NCBI RefSeq assembly: GCF_000008765.1
Contig: NC_003030.1
Coordinates: forward strand, 2,328,001-2,392,000
Length of the DNA stretch: 64,000 nt
Direction of reading: 5' to 3'
Origin: Clostridium acetobutylicum ATCC 824
GTDB lineage: Bacteria; Bacillota; Clostridia; Clostridiales; Clostridiaceae
Positions 43,732-53,016 of this stretch are shown piece after piece; positions within the stretch are counted from its first letter, which is position 1, and every line of letters begins with the position of its first letter. The translations under genes and the position numbers were made by a program. The notes beneath the pieces were generated by a model that did no database searches, was not told the DNA's origin, and saw only the letters and a list, made by a program, of their open reading frames with translations.

Positions 43732-45519
43732 TTATTCTTCTTCTTTACTTTCAACTTTTATTCCAAGCTCCTCAATCTGATTTTCATCTACAACATTAGG
43801 AGCCTCTGTAAGAGGACAGAATGCATTTTGATTTTTAGGGAAGGCTATTACGTCCTTGATGTTTTCAGTACCTGCAAGGAACATTATAAGTCTATCTAAT
43901 CCATAAGCAAGACCAGCATGTGGTGGTGGCCCAAACTTAAATGCTTCTAGTAGAAAACTAAATCTTTCCCAGGCTGATTCCTTTGTAAAACCAAGAACCT
44001 TGAACATTCTTTCTTGAAGTGCAGTATCATGAATTCTAACACTTCCTCCTCCAAGCTCTTCTCCATTTAAAACTATATCATATGCCTTAGCCCTTACTCT
44101 TCCCGGATCAGATTCAAGATATTCTATATCTTCATCCATAGGCATTGTAAATGGATGATGTTCAGCTTGAAATCTTTCTTCTTCCTCATTGTATGATAAT
44201 AGTGGGAATTCGGTAATCCAAACAAATCTAAATTCTTTATTATCCTTTAAAATTTCGAGTTCCTTTGCAATCTCTAATCTAAGTGCTCCTAATGACTGGA
44301 ATACAACAGAATTTTTATCTGCTACTATAAGTATAAGATCTCCTGTTTTCCCTTGAACTTTGTCGATTATTGCCTTTAATTCTTCCTCTTTTAAAAACTT
44401 TGCAATAGGTGATTTTATTCCATCTTCTTTTAATGCTATCCATGCTAAACCTTTTGCTTTGTAAGTTTTTACAAACTCCCCTAACTTATCTATCTTCTTT
44501 CTAGGCATATCTGCAGAATTTGGTGCTTTAATTGCTCTAACACTTCCGCCTTCTTCTATGGCTGACTTAAATACTTTAAAATCTGAAGTACTTACAGCCT
44601 CACTTATATCATTGATTTCCATACCAAATCTTAAATCCGGTTTATCCGAACCGTACTTTTCCATAGCAGTTTTCCAAGTCATTCTCTCTATTGGAAGTTT
44701 AACCTCTACTCCCGCCATTTCCTTAAATACCTTCTGTATAAGTCTTTCATTTAATTCTATTACATCATCTTCTTCTACAAATGACATTTCCATATCTACT
44801 TGTGTAAACTCTGGCTGCCTATTAGCCCTTAAATCCTCGTCTCTAAAGCACTTTGCTATTTGAAAATATTTATCGTATCCAGAAACCATTAAAAGCTGCT
44901 TAAATAACTGTGGTGACTGTGGAAGTGCATAAAATTTTCCATTATAATTTCTGCTTGGAACCAAATAGTCCCTTGCACCTTCTGGTGTACTCTTAGTAAG
45001 TATAGGTGTCTCCATTTCAAGGAAGTTCTCTTCATCCATGAAATCCCTTATTATTTTTGTAGTCTTATGTCTTATCTTAAAAATTTTCTGCATATCTGGT
45101 CTTCTAAGATCAAGATATCTATATCTGAGTCTTATATTTTCAGCAGCATCAAGATTTTCTTTTATGTAAATAGGTGGTGTCTCACTTTCTGACAATATTT
45201 TTATTTCTTCGCCCTTTAGTTCCACCATTCCTGTTGGCATATTTGGGTTTGGCGATTCTCTCTTGACTAAAGTTCCAGAAACTGAAATACAATATTCTGA
45301 TTTAACTAAATCCGCTTTCATAAAAGCATCCTTATTTATTTCTTCTCCAAAAACTACTTGAAGTATACCTTCTCTATCTCTTAAATCTACGAATACTAAC
45401 CCTCCAAGATTTCTTTTTCTCTGGACCCATCCCATCACTACAACTCTATTTCCAATATGGTTCTCTCTTATTTCTCCACACATAATGGTTCGCTTCAATC
45501 CATTTAAAGATTCTCCCAT
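43732..45519 (-). CDS. aspS: Aspartyl-tRNA synthetase
   Basis: Class II synthetase charging tRNA-Asp, 595 residues. OB-fold anticodon-binding domain (GWVQRKRNLGGLVFVDLRDREG), motif 2 FRDEDLRANRQPEFTQVD, GAD insert domain in the middle (~300-400, as in the bacterial type), motif 3 GLAYGLDRLIM. Start has AGGAGGAAT upstream. It probably charges only tRNA-Asp or both Asp and Asn; gatCAB is not in the window, so specificity is undecided. Confidence 0.97.
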   Translation of the reverse strand: MGESLNGLKRTIMCGEIRENHIGNRVVVMGWVQRKRNLGGLVFVDLRDREGILQVVFGEEINKDAFMKADLVKSEYCISVSGTLVKRESPNPNMPTGMVELKGEEIKILSESETPPIYIKENLDAAENIRLRYRYLDLRRPDMQKIFKIRHKTTKIIRDFMDEENFLEMETPILTKSTPEGARDYLVPSRNYNGKFYALPQSPQLFKQLLMVSGYDKYFQIAKCFRDEDLRANRQPEFTQVDMEMSFVEEDDVIELNERLIQKVFKEMAGVEVKLPIERMTWKTAMEKYGSDKPDLRFGMEINDISEAVSTSDFKVFKSAIEEGGSVRAIKAPNSADMPRKKIDKLGEFVKTYKAKGLAWIALKEDGIKSPIAKFLKEEELKAIIDKVQGKTGDLILIVADKNSVVFQSLGALRLEIAKELEILKDNKEFRFVWITEFPLLSYNEEEERFQAEHHPFTMPMDEDIEYLESDPGRVRAKAYDIVLNGEELGGGSVRIHDTALQERMFKVLGFTKESAWERFSFLLEAFKFGPPPHAGLAYGLDRLIMFLAGTENIKDVIAFPKNQNAFCPLTEAPNVVDENQIEELGIKVESKEEE

Positions 45520-45561
45520 TTTTATTCCTCCTAAAATACGTAATACCTATGTCATAAATAA

Positions 45562-45589
45562 ACCACTTCATATAGTCCATTGAAGTGGT
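45562..45589 (-). terminator. Hairpin in the aspS leader
   Basis: 9-bp stem ACCACTTCA / TGAAGTGGT with a 10-nt loop, followed on the minus strand by TTATTTAT. It lies a few nt downstream of the predicted aspS transcription start, so it may be a 5' leader structure as well as, or instead of, a hemZ terminator. Confidence 0.5.
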
Positions 45590-45599
45590 CTCAAATTTA

Positions 45600-45628
45600 A
45601 TTTTAAACCTATAATATACTTTTATCAA
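45600..45628 (-). promoter_or_regulatory. aspS promoter
   Basis: Minus strand: -35 TTGATA (45623-45628), 17-nt spacer, -10 TAAAAT (45600-45605), just after the hemZ stop codon. Confidence 0.65.
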
Positions 45629-45634
45629 GGTTTA

Positions 45635-47065
45635 TTATCCATATAATGTTTTTAAAAAATATATTTTGCCATTTACCTTTTCTTCAATCCTATTTATGTA
45701 CTCTTTTACATCCTTTAAATTTGGATATCTTTCTATTCTGTTAGTCTCTTTAAATAGTATCTTTGAAACCCCATGGCACCCAATTGCAATTATTGGTTGG
45801 CTATCCTCTATCATTTGTATATTGTATATGCATTCTTTACCCTCTAGAGAGTATCCTACATTCTCCATATTTCCTACCATGTTCTTCTGTCTATACATGT
45901 AATAGGGCTTCATATTAAGCTCTCTTGCACAGCTGTATGCCTTTTCAAACATATTCACTATATCATCTTGATTTGGTGCTTCTATCCTTTTATCCTCTAG
46001 CATATCCTCAAATAACTTGGATCCTCTTTTTAAAGATAGTCCATGTATTGTTAAACTTTCAGGTTTAAGCTTCAATATTTCTATGCAAGTATTATTAATC
46101 TTATCCAAATTCTCTCCAGGAAGTCCTATTATAATGTCCATGTTTATATTGTCAAAGCCTATTTCTCTTGCCATATTGAATGCGTCAATTACGTCTTTTG
46201 ATGTATGTCCTCGTCCCATTGACTTAATGGTCTCGTCATTCATAGTTTGAGGATTTATACTTATTCTATGAACTTTATACTTTTTCATTGTCAATAGTTT
46301 TTTCCGTGTTATGCTATCTGGTCTTCCACACTCCACAGTAAATTCCTTAACATTATTACCCTCTATAAAGCTTTCATATACTGATTTCATTATAGTTTCA
46401 AATTGTTCATCGCTCACAGAAGTTGGAGTACCACCACCAAAATATACACATCCTATTTTTAGTCCCCTTTGCCTTATATAACTTGATGTTTTTTCTATAT
46501 CGTACATCATAGCCTTTAAGTAATCATCCACATAACTTTTACAGTGACTAATGGTATCTGATATAAATGAACAATATCTGCACCTTGTAGGACAAAATGG
46601 CATGCCTAGATAAATGCTCACACTATTGTCTACAGATTTCAAAAACTTCTTTTCATTTTTACTAACTTCTATACAAAGCTTAGCCTTCTTTTCATCAGTA
46701 CTATTATGAACCTTGAAGTATTCAATTATTTCTTTATCACTTTTATTTTCTTCCAAAAGCTTACTTGCTATTTTACTTGGTCTTATACCTATGAGTGTTC
46801 CCCATGGTATATTTCTTTTACCTGTAAGTCCAGAGAAATATTTGAATACAGCCATTTTTACATTCTCATTAATATTAAGCCTCAAATCAAATTTATAATT
46901 TTCAGGCTCACTTTCTTTTGAGCAAATTTCCATACTCTCATTATTAAATACTATGCTATAATCCCATAATGTAGATTTTACAATTTTAACTTCATCGAAG
47001 AACAAAATTGCCATATGATAAACAGCATACGAATGCGCTTCATCACTTATCTTAATTTTAGTCAT
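45635..47065 (-). CDS. hemZ: Radical SAM coproporphyrinogen dehydrogenase-like protein HemZ
   Basis: 476 residues, HemN/HemZ family, oxygen-independent coproporphyrinogen III oxidase type. Radical-SAM cysteines CPTRCRYC near residue 172, then YFGGGTPT, the VECGRPDS strand and INPQTMNDETIKSMGRGH. A ~160-residue N-terminal extension before the SAM domain is typical of clostridial/Bacillus HemZ. Many HemN-like proteins lack coproporphyrinogen activity, so the chemical role is likely but not certain. Confidence 0.88.
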   Translation of the reverse strand: MTKIKISDEAHSYAVYHMAILFFDEVKIVKSTLWDYSIVFNNESMEICSKESEPENYKFDLRLNINENVKMAVFKYFSGLTGKRNIPWGTLIGIRPSKIASKLLEENKSDKEIIEYFKVHNSTDEKKAKLCIEVSKNEKKFLKSVDNSVSIYLGMPFCPTRCRYCSFISDTISHCKSYVDDYLKAMMYDIEKTSSYIRQRGLKIGCVYFGGGTPTSVSDEQFETIMKSVYESFIEGNNVKEFTVECGRPDSITRKKLLTMKKYKVHRISINPQTMNDETIKSMGRGHTSKDVIDAFNMAREIGFDNINMDIIIGLPGENLDKINNTCIEILKLKPESLTIHGLSLKRGSKLFEDMLEDKRIEAPNQDDIVNMFEKAYSCARELNMKPYYMYRQKNMVGNMENVGYSLEGKECIYNIQMIEDSQPIIAIGCHGVSKILFKETNRIERYPNLKDVKEYINRIEEKVNGKIYFLKTLYG

Positions 47066-47085
47066 AAAATCTCCTCTAGTTTGAT

Positions 47086-47685
47086 TTAAATGAAAGGATT
47101 ATGAATTTTTTCATATCCTATAGTAGTTCCTTCACCATGTCCCGGATATACAACAATGTTTTCATCGAGTTTCATAAGTTTACTTTTTATTGAATTTATA
47201 AGAGTAGAAAAATCCCCTCCTGGAAAGTCTGTTCTGCCTATAGAACTGTTAAAAAGCGTATCTCCAGAAAACAAGTAATTATCCACTAAATAGCACATTC
47301 CACCCGGAGTATGACCAGGTGTTTTGATGCATTTTATTTTTAATTCTCCAAATTGAAGTTCATCACCATCATCCACATACTTCGTAGCATTTTCGCTTTT
47401 ATCACCAAACATATATTCTCCATTTTCTATTAACTTGCAATCATCTTTATTCATGTAGACATCCACATTATATTCCTTTTTTAACTCTGCCACAGCAGCT
47501 GTATGGTCTGCATGTCCATGAGTTAATAGCACAAATTTAAGGTTCGTCTCTGTATCCTTAAAAGCTTCTAAAATAGCCTGTGGTGCATCCCCTGGGTCTA
47601 TAACTACACTTTCGTTGGATTTTTCATCAACGAGTATATAGCAATTTGTCATATATGCTCCAGCCTGAATTACACTAATTTTCAT
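47086..47685 (-). CDS. Metallo-beta-lactamase-fold hydrolase (glyoxalase II-like)
   Basis: 199 residues. Metal-binding LLTHGHADHTAAV, then TPGHTPGGMC, FSGDTLFNSSIGRTD and YPGHGEGTTIGYE supply the remaining ligands. Compact clostridial glyoxalase-II-like hydrolase; substrate unknown. ATG at 47685 preferred (AGAGGTGAT upstream). Overlaps no neighbour but is 10 nt from dtd, within the relA-dtd-MBL-hemZ run. Confidence 0.9.
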   Translation of the reverse strand: MKISVIQAGAYMTNCYILVDEKSNESVVIDPGDAPQAILEAFKDTETNLKFVLLTHGHADHTAAVAELKKEYNVDVYMNKDDCKLIENGEYMFGDKSENATKYVDDGDELQFGELKIKCIKTPGHTPGGMCYLVDNYLFSGDTLFNSSIGRTDFPGGDFSTLINSIKSKLMKLDENIVVYPGHGEGTTIGYEKIHNPFI

Positions 47686-47695
47686 AATATCACCT

Positions 47696-48145
47696 CTAAA
47701 ATACTTTTTTACTATCAATAAGAAGAGTTACAGGACCATCATTTTGTATATCTACATCCATATGTGCCCCAAATACTCCAGTCTGAACATTTGGAACTTC
47801 TTTTCTACACAAATCAACAAAATCGTTGTATATTTTTTCAGACTTATCTCCAGAAAGAGCCTCTATAAAACTCGGTCTTCTCCCTCTTCTACAATCTCCA
47901 TATAATGTGAATTGTGAAATTACAAGAAGTTCTCCATTAACATCCTTTAAGGATTTATTTAATTTTCCCTCTTCATCTTCAAATATCCTTAAATTTAGTA
48001 TTTTATTCTTTAAATACTCTATGTCCTCTAGAGTATCTCCTTCTGTTATTCCAATAAGTGCATTTATACCTTTTCCTATTTGCCCAACTACTTTACCGTC
48101 AACCTTTACTGAAGATTTCTTTACTTTTTGAACGACTGCTCTCAT
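47696..48145 (-). CDS. dtd: D-aminoacyl-tRNA deacylase
   Basis: Removes D-amino acids from mischarged tRNA; 149 residues, normal DTD length. MRAVVQKVKKSSVKVDG start, the SQFTLYGD active-site motif and the C-terminal NDGPVTLLID (Gly-cis-Pro-like NxGPVT) are present. ATG at 48145 has AGGGGGA upstream; the longer ORF overlaps the relA stop without a good start. Confidence 0.95.
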   Translation of the reverse strand: MRAVVQKVKKSSVKVDGKVVGQIGKGINALIGITEGDTLEDIEYLKNKILNLRIFEDEEGKLNKSLKDVNGELLVISQFTLYGDCRRGRRPSFIEALSGDKSEKIYNDFVDLCRKEVPNVQTGVFGAHMDVDIQNDGPVTLLIDSKKVF

Positions 48146-48155
48146 AAAATCCCCC

Positions 48156-50378
48156 CTAGCTATTAGTTCTATATATATCAATAATGCCTGGAAGCCTTCT
48201 AAGCTTTTTCATAAGCAGCGCTAAATGCTCAACATCCTGTATCTTTAACTTCAAATTGAGATATGCTGATCCCTTTGAAGTTTTTGCATTAACCGATTCT
48301 ATTGCTATTTCCATGTAACTTATAACTTCTACCACATCCGCAAGAAGAGCTTGCCTATCTTCCGCTTTAATTTCAACTTCAGCCATATAACTTTCGTTTT
48401 TACTTTTTCCCCATTTTACTTCTATGATTCTTGAACTATCCTCTTTGATTAAATTATTTACATTTGTGCAATCAGTCCTATGAACTGAAACTCCTCTGCC
48501 TTTTGTAATATAACCTATTATAGGATCACCAGGAACTGGTGTACAGCATTTCGCAAATCTTACTAGGACATCAGAAACGCCCTTAACCGTTACTCCAGGC
48601 TGCTCACTCTTAGAAATCTTTTTAGAGGAGTGTTCTTTATGAATGTTCTTATTTACATTTTCAAGTACTTCTTCATTTGTAAGAGAACCATTATCCTTAT
48701 TCTTTTCATAAATATCTTTAAATCTACTTAATATCACTGATGCCCCTACTGCACCTATTCCAACAGAAGCATATAAATCGTCTATTGAGTTCATATTATA
48801 TCGTTTTAATACTAACTCTAAATTTTCACCCTTAGCTATCTCTCCAAAATTAAATTCCTGCTTTTTCGATTCTTTTTCTAAGAGTTCTTTGCCCTTGCTT
48901 ATGTTTTCATCTCTTTTAGCCTTTTTAAACCAAGACCTTATTTTGCTTTTAGCCTGATTGCTAGTAACAGAATTAAGCCAATTAATATTCGGACCTTTAA
49001 CTAAAGATGTTGTTAGTATATCAACTATTTCTCCTGTTTTAAGCTTATAATCAAGTGGAACTATTTTACCATTAACCTTTGCACCCACACACCTATTTCC
49101 TATATCTGTATGTATTTTATAAGCAAAGTCTACTGGTGTTGCATTATACGGCAAATTTATTACCTTACCTTTAGGTGTAAAAACAAAAATTTCATCTGAA
49201 AATAAATCTATCTTAAAGTTTTCCATGAACTCTTGAGCACTTGGCGTTTCTCTTTGCCATTCAAGCATCTCTCTTATCCATGTAAGCTTAGTATCATCTT
49301 TATTTGCATTCTTATTTTGAGGAACATTTTGAGTACTTTCTATTGTTCCTTCCTTATATTTCCAATGAGCAGCTATTCCATATTCAGCTGTCTTATGCAT
49401 GTCATAAGTTCTAATCTGAATCTCAAAAGGCTTTCCCTCAGGTCCTATTACCGTAGAATGAAGTGATTGATACATATTAGGTTTTGGCATAGCTATATAA
49501 TCTTTAAATCTGCCTGGTATAGGTTTATACATTGTATGCACTATTCCAAGGGCAGCATAACACTCTTTTATGTTATTTACTAGTATTCTAACAGCTGTTA
49601 AATCAAAAATCTGATCTAAGCTTTTACTCTTATTTAACATCTTTCTATATATACTATAAAAATGTTTTGGCCTTCCATCAATATCTGGAGTTATCCCTGA
49701 TGCTTCCAAATTAAGTTTAAGTTCTTCTACTATCTTGCTTATGTATTCTTCTCTTTCAACTCTTTTTTCAGCTATTAGATCCACAAGCTCATAGTATTCC
49801 TTTGGTTTCAAATATCTGAAGGACAAATCTTCAAGTTCCCATTTTATCTTAGACATACCAAGTCTATGTGCAAGTGGAGCATATATATCCAGAGTCTCCT
49901 TTGCCTTCTCTTTTTGTTTTTGCTCACGTTTAAATTTAAGAGTACGCATATTATGAAGTCTATCTGCAAGTTTTATTAAAATAACTCTTATATCCTTAGC
50001 CATTGCAAGAAGCATCTTTCTTACATTATCAGCTTGCTGCTCTTCCTTCGTCTTATAAGTTATTTTATCTAGCTTTGTTACCCCTGATACTAAATCAGCA
50101 ACTTCTTTGCTAAACATTTCTGTAATATCATCATAGCTATAACTTGTGTCCTCTATAACATCATGGAGTATTCCTGCAACTATAGTACTCATATCCATAC
50201 CCATCTCTGCTAAAATACACGCTACATCGAGAGGATGACTTATGTAAGGTTCTCCGGACTCCCTCATTTGATGTTTATGAGCCTCATATGCAAAATTGTA
50301 AGCTTTAATGACAATATCTTTATCTACATTATTACAATTTTCATCTATCTTTTCTAATAAATCTGATAATTCAGCCAT
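48156..50378 (-). CDS. relA: GTP pyrophosphokinase, bifunctional (p)ppGpp synthetase/hydrolase (Rel/RSH)
   Basis: 740-residue long RSH stringent-response enzyme. HD hydrolase domain (HPLDVACILAEMG, GILHDVIEDT), synthetase domain (LTAVRILVNNIKECY, PNMYQSLHSTVIG), TGS (VFTPKGKVINLPYNATPVDFA), zinc-finger/helical region with CCTPVPGDPIIGY, and a C-terminal ACT domain. The intact HDxxED motif suggests it can both make and degrade (p)ppGpp. Upstream of dtd, in the same order as in Bacillus. Confidence 0.96.
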   Translation of the reverse strand: MAELSDLLEKIDENCNNVDKDIVIKAYNFAYEAHKHQMRESGEPYISHPLDVACILAEMGMDMSTIVAGILHDVIEDTSYSYDDITEMFSKEVADLVSGVTKLDKITYKTKEEQQADNVRKMLLAMAKDIRVILIKLADRLHNMRTLKFKREQKQKEKAKETLDIYAPLAHRLGMSKIKWELEDLSFRYLKPKEYYELVDLIAEKRVEREEYISKIVEELKLNLEASGITPDIDGRPKHFYSIYRKMLNKSKSLDQIFDLTAVRILVNNIKECYAALGIVHTMYKPIPGRFKDYIAMPKPNMYQSLHSTVIGPEGKPFEIQIRTYDMHKTAEYGIAAHWKYKEGTIESTQNVPQNKNANKDDTKLTWIREMLEWQRETPSAQEFMENFKIDLFSDEIFVFTPKGKVINLPYNATPVDFAYKIHTDIGNRCVGAKVNGKIVPLDYKLKTGEIVDILTTSLVKGPNINWLNSVTSNQAKSKIRSWFKKAKRDENISKGKELLEKESKKQEFNFGEIAKGENLELVLKRYNMNSIDDLYASVGIGAVGASVILSRFKDIYEKNKDNGSLTNEEVLENVNKNIHKEHSSKKISKSEQPGVTVKGVSDVLVRFAKCCTPVPGDPIIGYITKGRGVSVHRTDCTNVNNLIKEDSSRIIEVKWGKSKNESYMAEVEIKAEDRQALLADVVEVISYMEIAIESVNAKTSKGSAYLNLKLKIQDVEHLALLMKKLRRLPGIIDIYRTNS

Positions 50379-50401
50379 TATGGTACTCTCCTAAAATCAA
50401 A

Positions 50402-50421
50402 GGCTGGTCACATAACCAGCC
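50402..50421 (-). terminator. Hairpin between apt and relA
   Basis: GGCTGGT / ACCAGCC stem, 6-nt loop; on the minus strand followed by TTTGATTTTAGG. Probably a weak terminator after apt. Confidence 0.55.
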
Positions 50422-50512
50422 AAATTTATTATTATTTATTATATAGTATACATTTTAATTTTATAATTGTAAAGAGATTAGACTTTTGTTTACTTTTTAC
50501 AATAATTTTTAT

Positions 50513-51031
50513 CTATACATTGTACTTAACTAATGACATTGTATCATAATCTCCAAGCTTATCTTTTCCATTCAAATCTGTAAGCTCTACAACAAAACAT
50601 GCCGCTACAACCTCTCCACCAAGAGCTTCTACAAGTTTTGCAACTGAGTTAATCGTACCACCTGTTGCAAGAAGATCATCAACTATTGCAACTCTTTGGC
50701 CCTTTTTAATTGCATCCTTGTGCATTTCCAAAATATCTTCTCCATACTCAAGCTCGTATGTAACCTCAACTGTCTCACATGGAAGCTTACCTTTTTTTCT
50801 AACTGGTATAAAACCCGCTCCTATTTTGTAAGCTACAGGAGCTCCGAATAAAAATCCTCTTGCTTCGGGTGCAACTATTAAATCTACGTTCTTATCCTTA
50901 AGATACTCTCCAATCTTATCTACGGAATATTTATATGCTTCTTTATCTTGAATAAGGGTAGTAACATCCTTGAAGCTTATTCCTTCTTTTGGAAACCCAT
51001 CTATAACTCTTATACTATCTTTTAAATCCAT
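50513..51031 (-). CDS. apt: Adenine phosphoribosyltransferase
   Basis: Purine salvage, adenine plus PRPP to AMP; 172 residues. PRPP loop [24 protein letters not shown] near residue 55, and N-terminal [31 protein letters not shown] upstream of ATG. Directly between the RecJ-like gene and relA, as in Bacillus. Confidence 0.97.
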   Translation of the reverse strand: MDLKDSIRVIDGFPKEGISFKDVTTLIQDKEAYKYSVDKIGEYLKDKNVDLIVAPEARGFLFGAPVAYKIGAGFIPVRKKGKLPCETVEVTYELEYGEDILEMHKDAIKKGQRVAIVDDLLATGGTINSVAKLVEALGGEVVAACFVVELTDLNGKDKLGDYDTMSLVKYNV

Positions 51032-51139
51032 TTAAATTTCCCCCTAAAATATATTTAGAAAATACTAACTTAACTTATATGTAATATTGAAAACCCTATA
51101 AAATAATTATATATCAATTATTTTACATTTTACAATACA

Positions 51140-52009
51140 CTAAAAAAAATCACCTTTATATCTAAACTCATTATTTAGATACTTGGCTATTTGCTCTGCT
51201 TTATAACTGTCCTCTGTTGTAAAAAGTTGAACTATTATTCTCGCATTATCCATCTTACCCACGGCATTTACAGTAGGTACAACAGCTTCAGATAACTTCC
51301 TTACCTCATCTATATCAACTTTCTCGACAGATTTTAATTTTAGCAAAGCTTCTATTCCATAATTATTGGTATTTTGTATTTTTCTTATACCCTGATCAAC
51401 TATAATTTTATTTTCTCCTGATAACTCTTCACATTTATGTATAGTACCAATTGCTGCAAGATCTAAATATTTATTAACGCATTTCATTTGATAATACATT
51501 GAAATAGCTTCACATAGTTTAAATACTATTCCAGAAACACAAAATTCGTTAAACGGATACTTAGATTCCTTCCTATTAGGATTTACTACTATTGCATAAT
51601 CCTCTTCATTGCACATTTCATGATAATCAACTACTATTGTATCTATTTTAAGCTTTTTTAATAATGCGGTACTTTCTTTTGAATTAATTCCACATCCTAT
51701 TGTTATAAGCAAATTTGCTCCAAAGTATTTTATTTTATCATTTACATAATCAGCATTTACTTCATAGCTACCACAAAAATCATCGGGTATAAGGTATTCT
51801 ACATCAGCATTAAGGTATTTCAAAACCAATAACATTATGGACATACCTATTATACTGTCCACATCGCAATAACCATATAACACTATTTTCTCTCTATTGT
51901 TTATAGCCTTTGCTATTCTCTGTAGTGCTTCATTCATTCCTTCAATTAAGAATGGATTATGCATTCCCTTTAATCCGAAATATTGTAACTTATCTCCCGT
52001 TCTTTCCAT
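51140..52009 (-). CDS. RecJ-like DHH-family protein with degenerate active site
   Basis: 289 residues; start at 52009 with GGAGGAATAAAG upstream. It occupies the recJ position between secF and apt, but is about half the length of RecJ. Compared with RecJ: motif I has YCDVDSIIG (expected DADG); motif II ITIGCGI lacks the Asp of VDCG; motif III is VDYHEM rather than DHH; motif IV GTIHKCEEL lacks the D of VADVVPL. DHHA1 and OB domains are absent. Nuclease activity is doubtful; may be a remnant or a repurposed binding protein. Confidence 0.8.
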   Translation of the reverse strand: MERTGDKLQYFGLKGMHNPFLIEGMNEALQRIAKAINNREKIVLYGYCDVDSIIGMSIMLLVLKYLNADVEYLIPDDFCGSYEVNADYVNDKIKYFGANLLITIGCGINSKESTALLKKLKIDTIVVDYHEMCNEEDYAIVVNPNRKESKYPFNEFCVSGIVFKLCEAISMYYQMKCVNKYLDLAAIGTIHKCEELSGENKIIVDQGIRKIQNTNNYGIEALLKLKSVEKVDIDEVRKLSEAVVPTVNAVGKMDNARIIVQLFTTEDSYKAEQIAKYLNNEFRYKGDFF

Positions 52010-52090
52010 CTTTATTCCTCCGAATTTGTAGAAAACAAATATATTATAATGTATTATGAGATATTTTACAAATACTTTTTTAGCTAAAAA

Positions 52091-52118
52091 AATAAAACAG
52101 CCCATAGGCTGTTTTATT
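52091..52118 (-). terminator. Terminator at the end of secF
   Basis: 12-bp stem AATAAAACAGCC / GGCTGTTTTATT with a 4-nt loop. The secF stop codon lies in one arm, and on the minus strand the hairpin ends in TTTTATTTTTTTAG. Confidence 0.8.
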
Positions 52119-53016
52119 TTTGAGCTTCTGCTTTAATTTGGAGCTTTTTTTTGTTAGCTCTTTCCTTAAATATAACCCATAATGGACTAGCTATAAATAT
52201 TGAAGAATAGCATCCAGAAACTATACCAACAAGTAAAGGCTTTGTAAAATCTCTTACAGATGGAACGAATACATGTACTGAAGAGACTGCTATTAAAACA
52301 GTTAGAACCGTATAAATTGATCTTGTCAAAGTTTCATTTATACTAAAATCAGCAATTTCAGATGTACTCATTCTTCTATGCTTCCTGCTATTTTCTCTTA
52401 TTCTATCAAAAACAACTATAGTATCACTCATAGAATATCCTACTATTGTTAGCATTCCAGCTATAAATGGTGAATTTAATGGTATTGCAAAAATCCCATA
52501 TACCGCAAGTGTTACAAGTACATCATGAACTAACGATATCATAGCTGCTACACCAAATTTAAATTCAAATCTCCAAGCTATGTACAAAAGTATAATTACC
52601 AGTGCAATTGCAAGTGCAATCAACGCTTTTGTTTTAAGTTCCTGTCCTATAGTTCCTCCTATCTTCTCTTGAGAAACCAAGGCCTTTGATTTTAAATTAT
52701 ATTTTTTTTGCATATCCTTAAATATTTTGTTACCAATAGCATCTGTCATGGTACTACTTTTTATTTCAACCTCAGTATTATTAACCGTGGTTATAGTACT
52801 ATCTTTTATATATTTATCTACTATCTTTTCAACATCAGTTTTGTTAAAGGACTTCCCTATCTTTATATCCATTGAGTTTCCTCCAACAAAATCTATACCA
52901 AATTCCAAAGGTTTTCCTGTAGTAACTCCTCTATATATCATGAATGCAATTCCTAAAAATATTATAGTAAGAGATATACCAAACCAAACTTTAGTATGTT
53001 TAATAACCTTAAGCAT
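52114..53016 (-). CDS. secF: Protein translocase subunit SecF
   Basis: 300-residue membrane protein assisting Sec translocation with proton motive force. N-terminal helix, periplasmic-type domain (GIDFVGGNSMDIKIGKSF), then five helices with the RND signature DTIVVFDRIRENSR. SecD and SecF are separate genes here; the stop of secD overlaps the secF ATG by one base. Confidence 0.96.
   Translation of the reverse strand: MLKVIKHTKVWFGISLTIIFLGIAFMIYRGVTTGKPLEFGIDFVGGNSMDIKIGKSFNKTDVEKIVDKYIKDSTITTVNNTEVEIKSSTMTDAIGNKIFKDMQKKYNLKSKALVSQEKIGGTIGQELKTKALIALAIALVIILLYIAWRFEFKFGVAAMISLVHDVLVTLAVYGIFAIPLNSPFIAGMLTIVGYSMSDTIVVFDRIRENSRKHRRMSTSEIADFSINETLTRSIYTVLTVLIAVSSVHVFVPSVRDFTKPLLVGIVSGCYSSIFIASPLWVIFKERANKKKLQIKAEAQK

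Noticed and set aside
45520-45634. T-box riboswitch ahead of aspS
   Set aside because: No T-box consensus or specifier stem recognisable, and the leader is too short.
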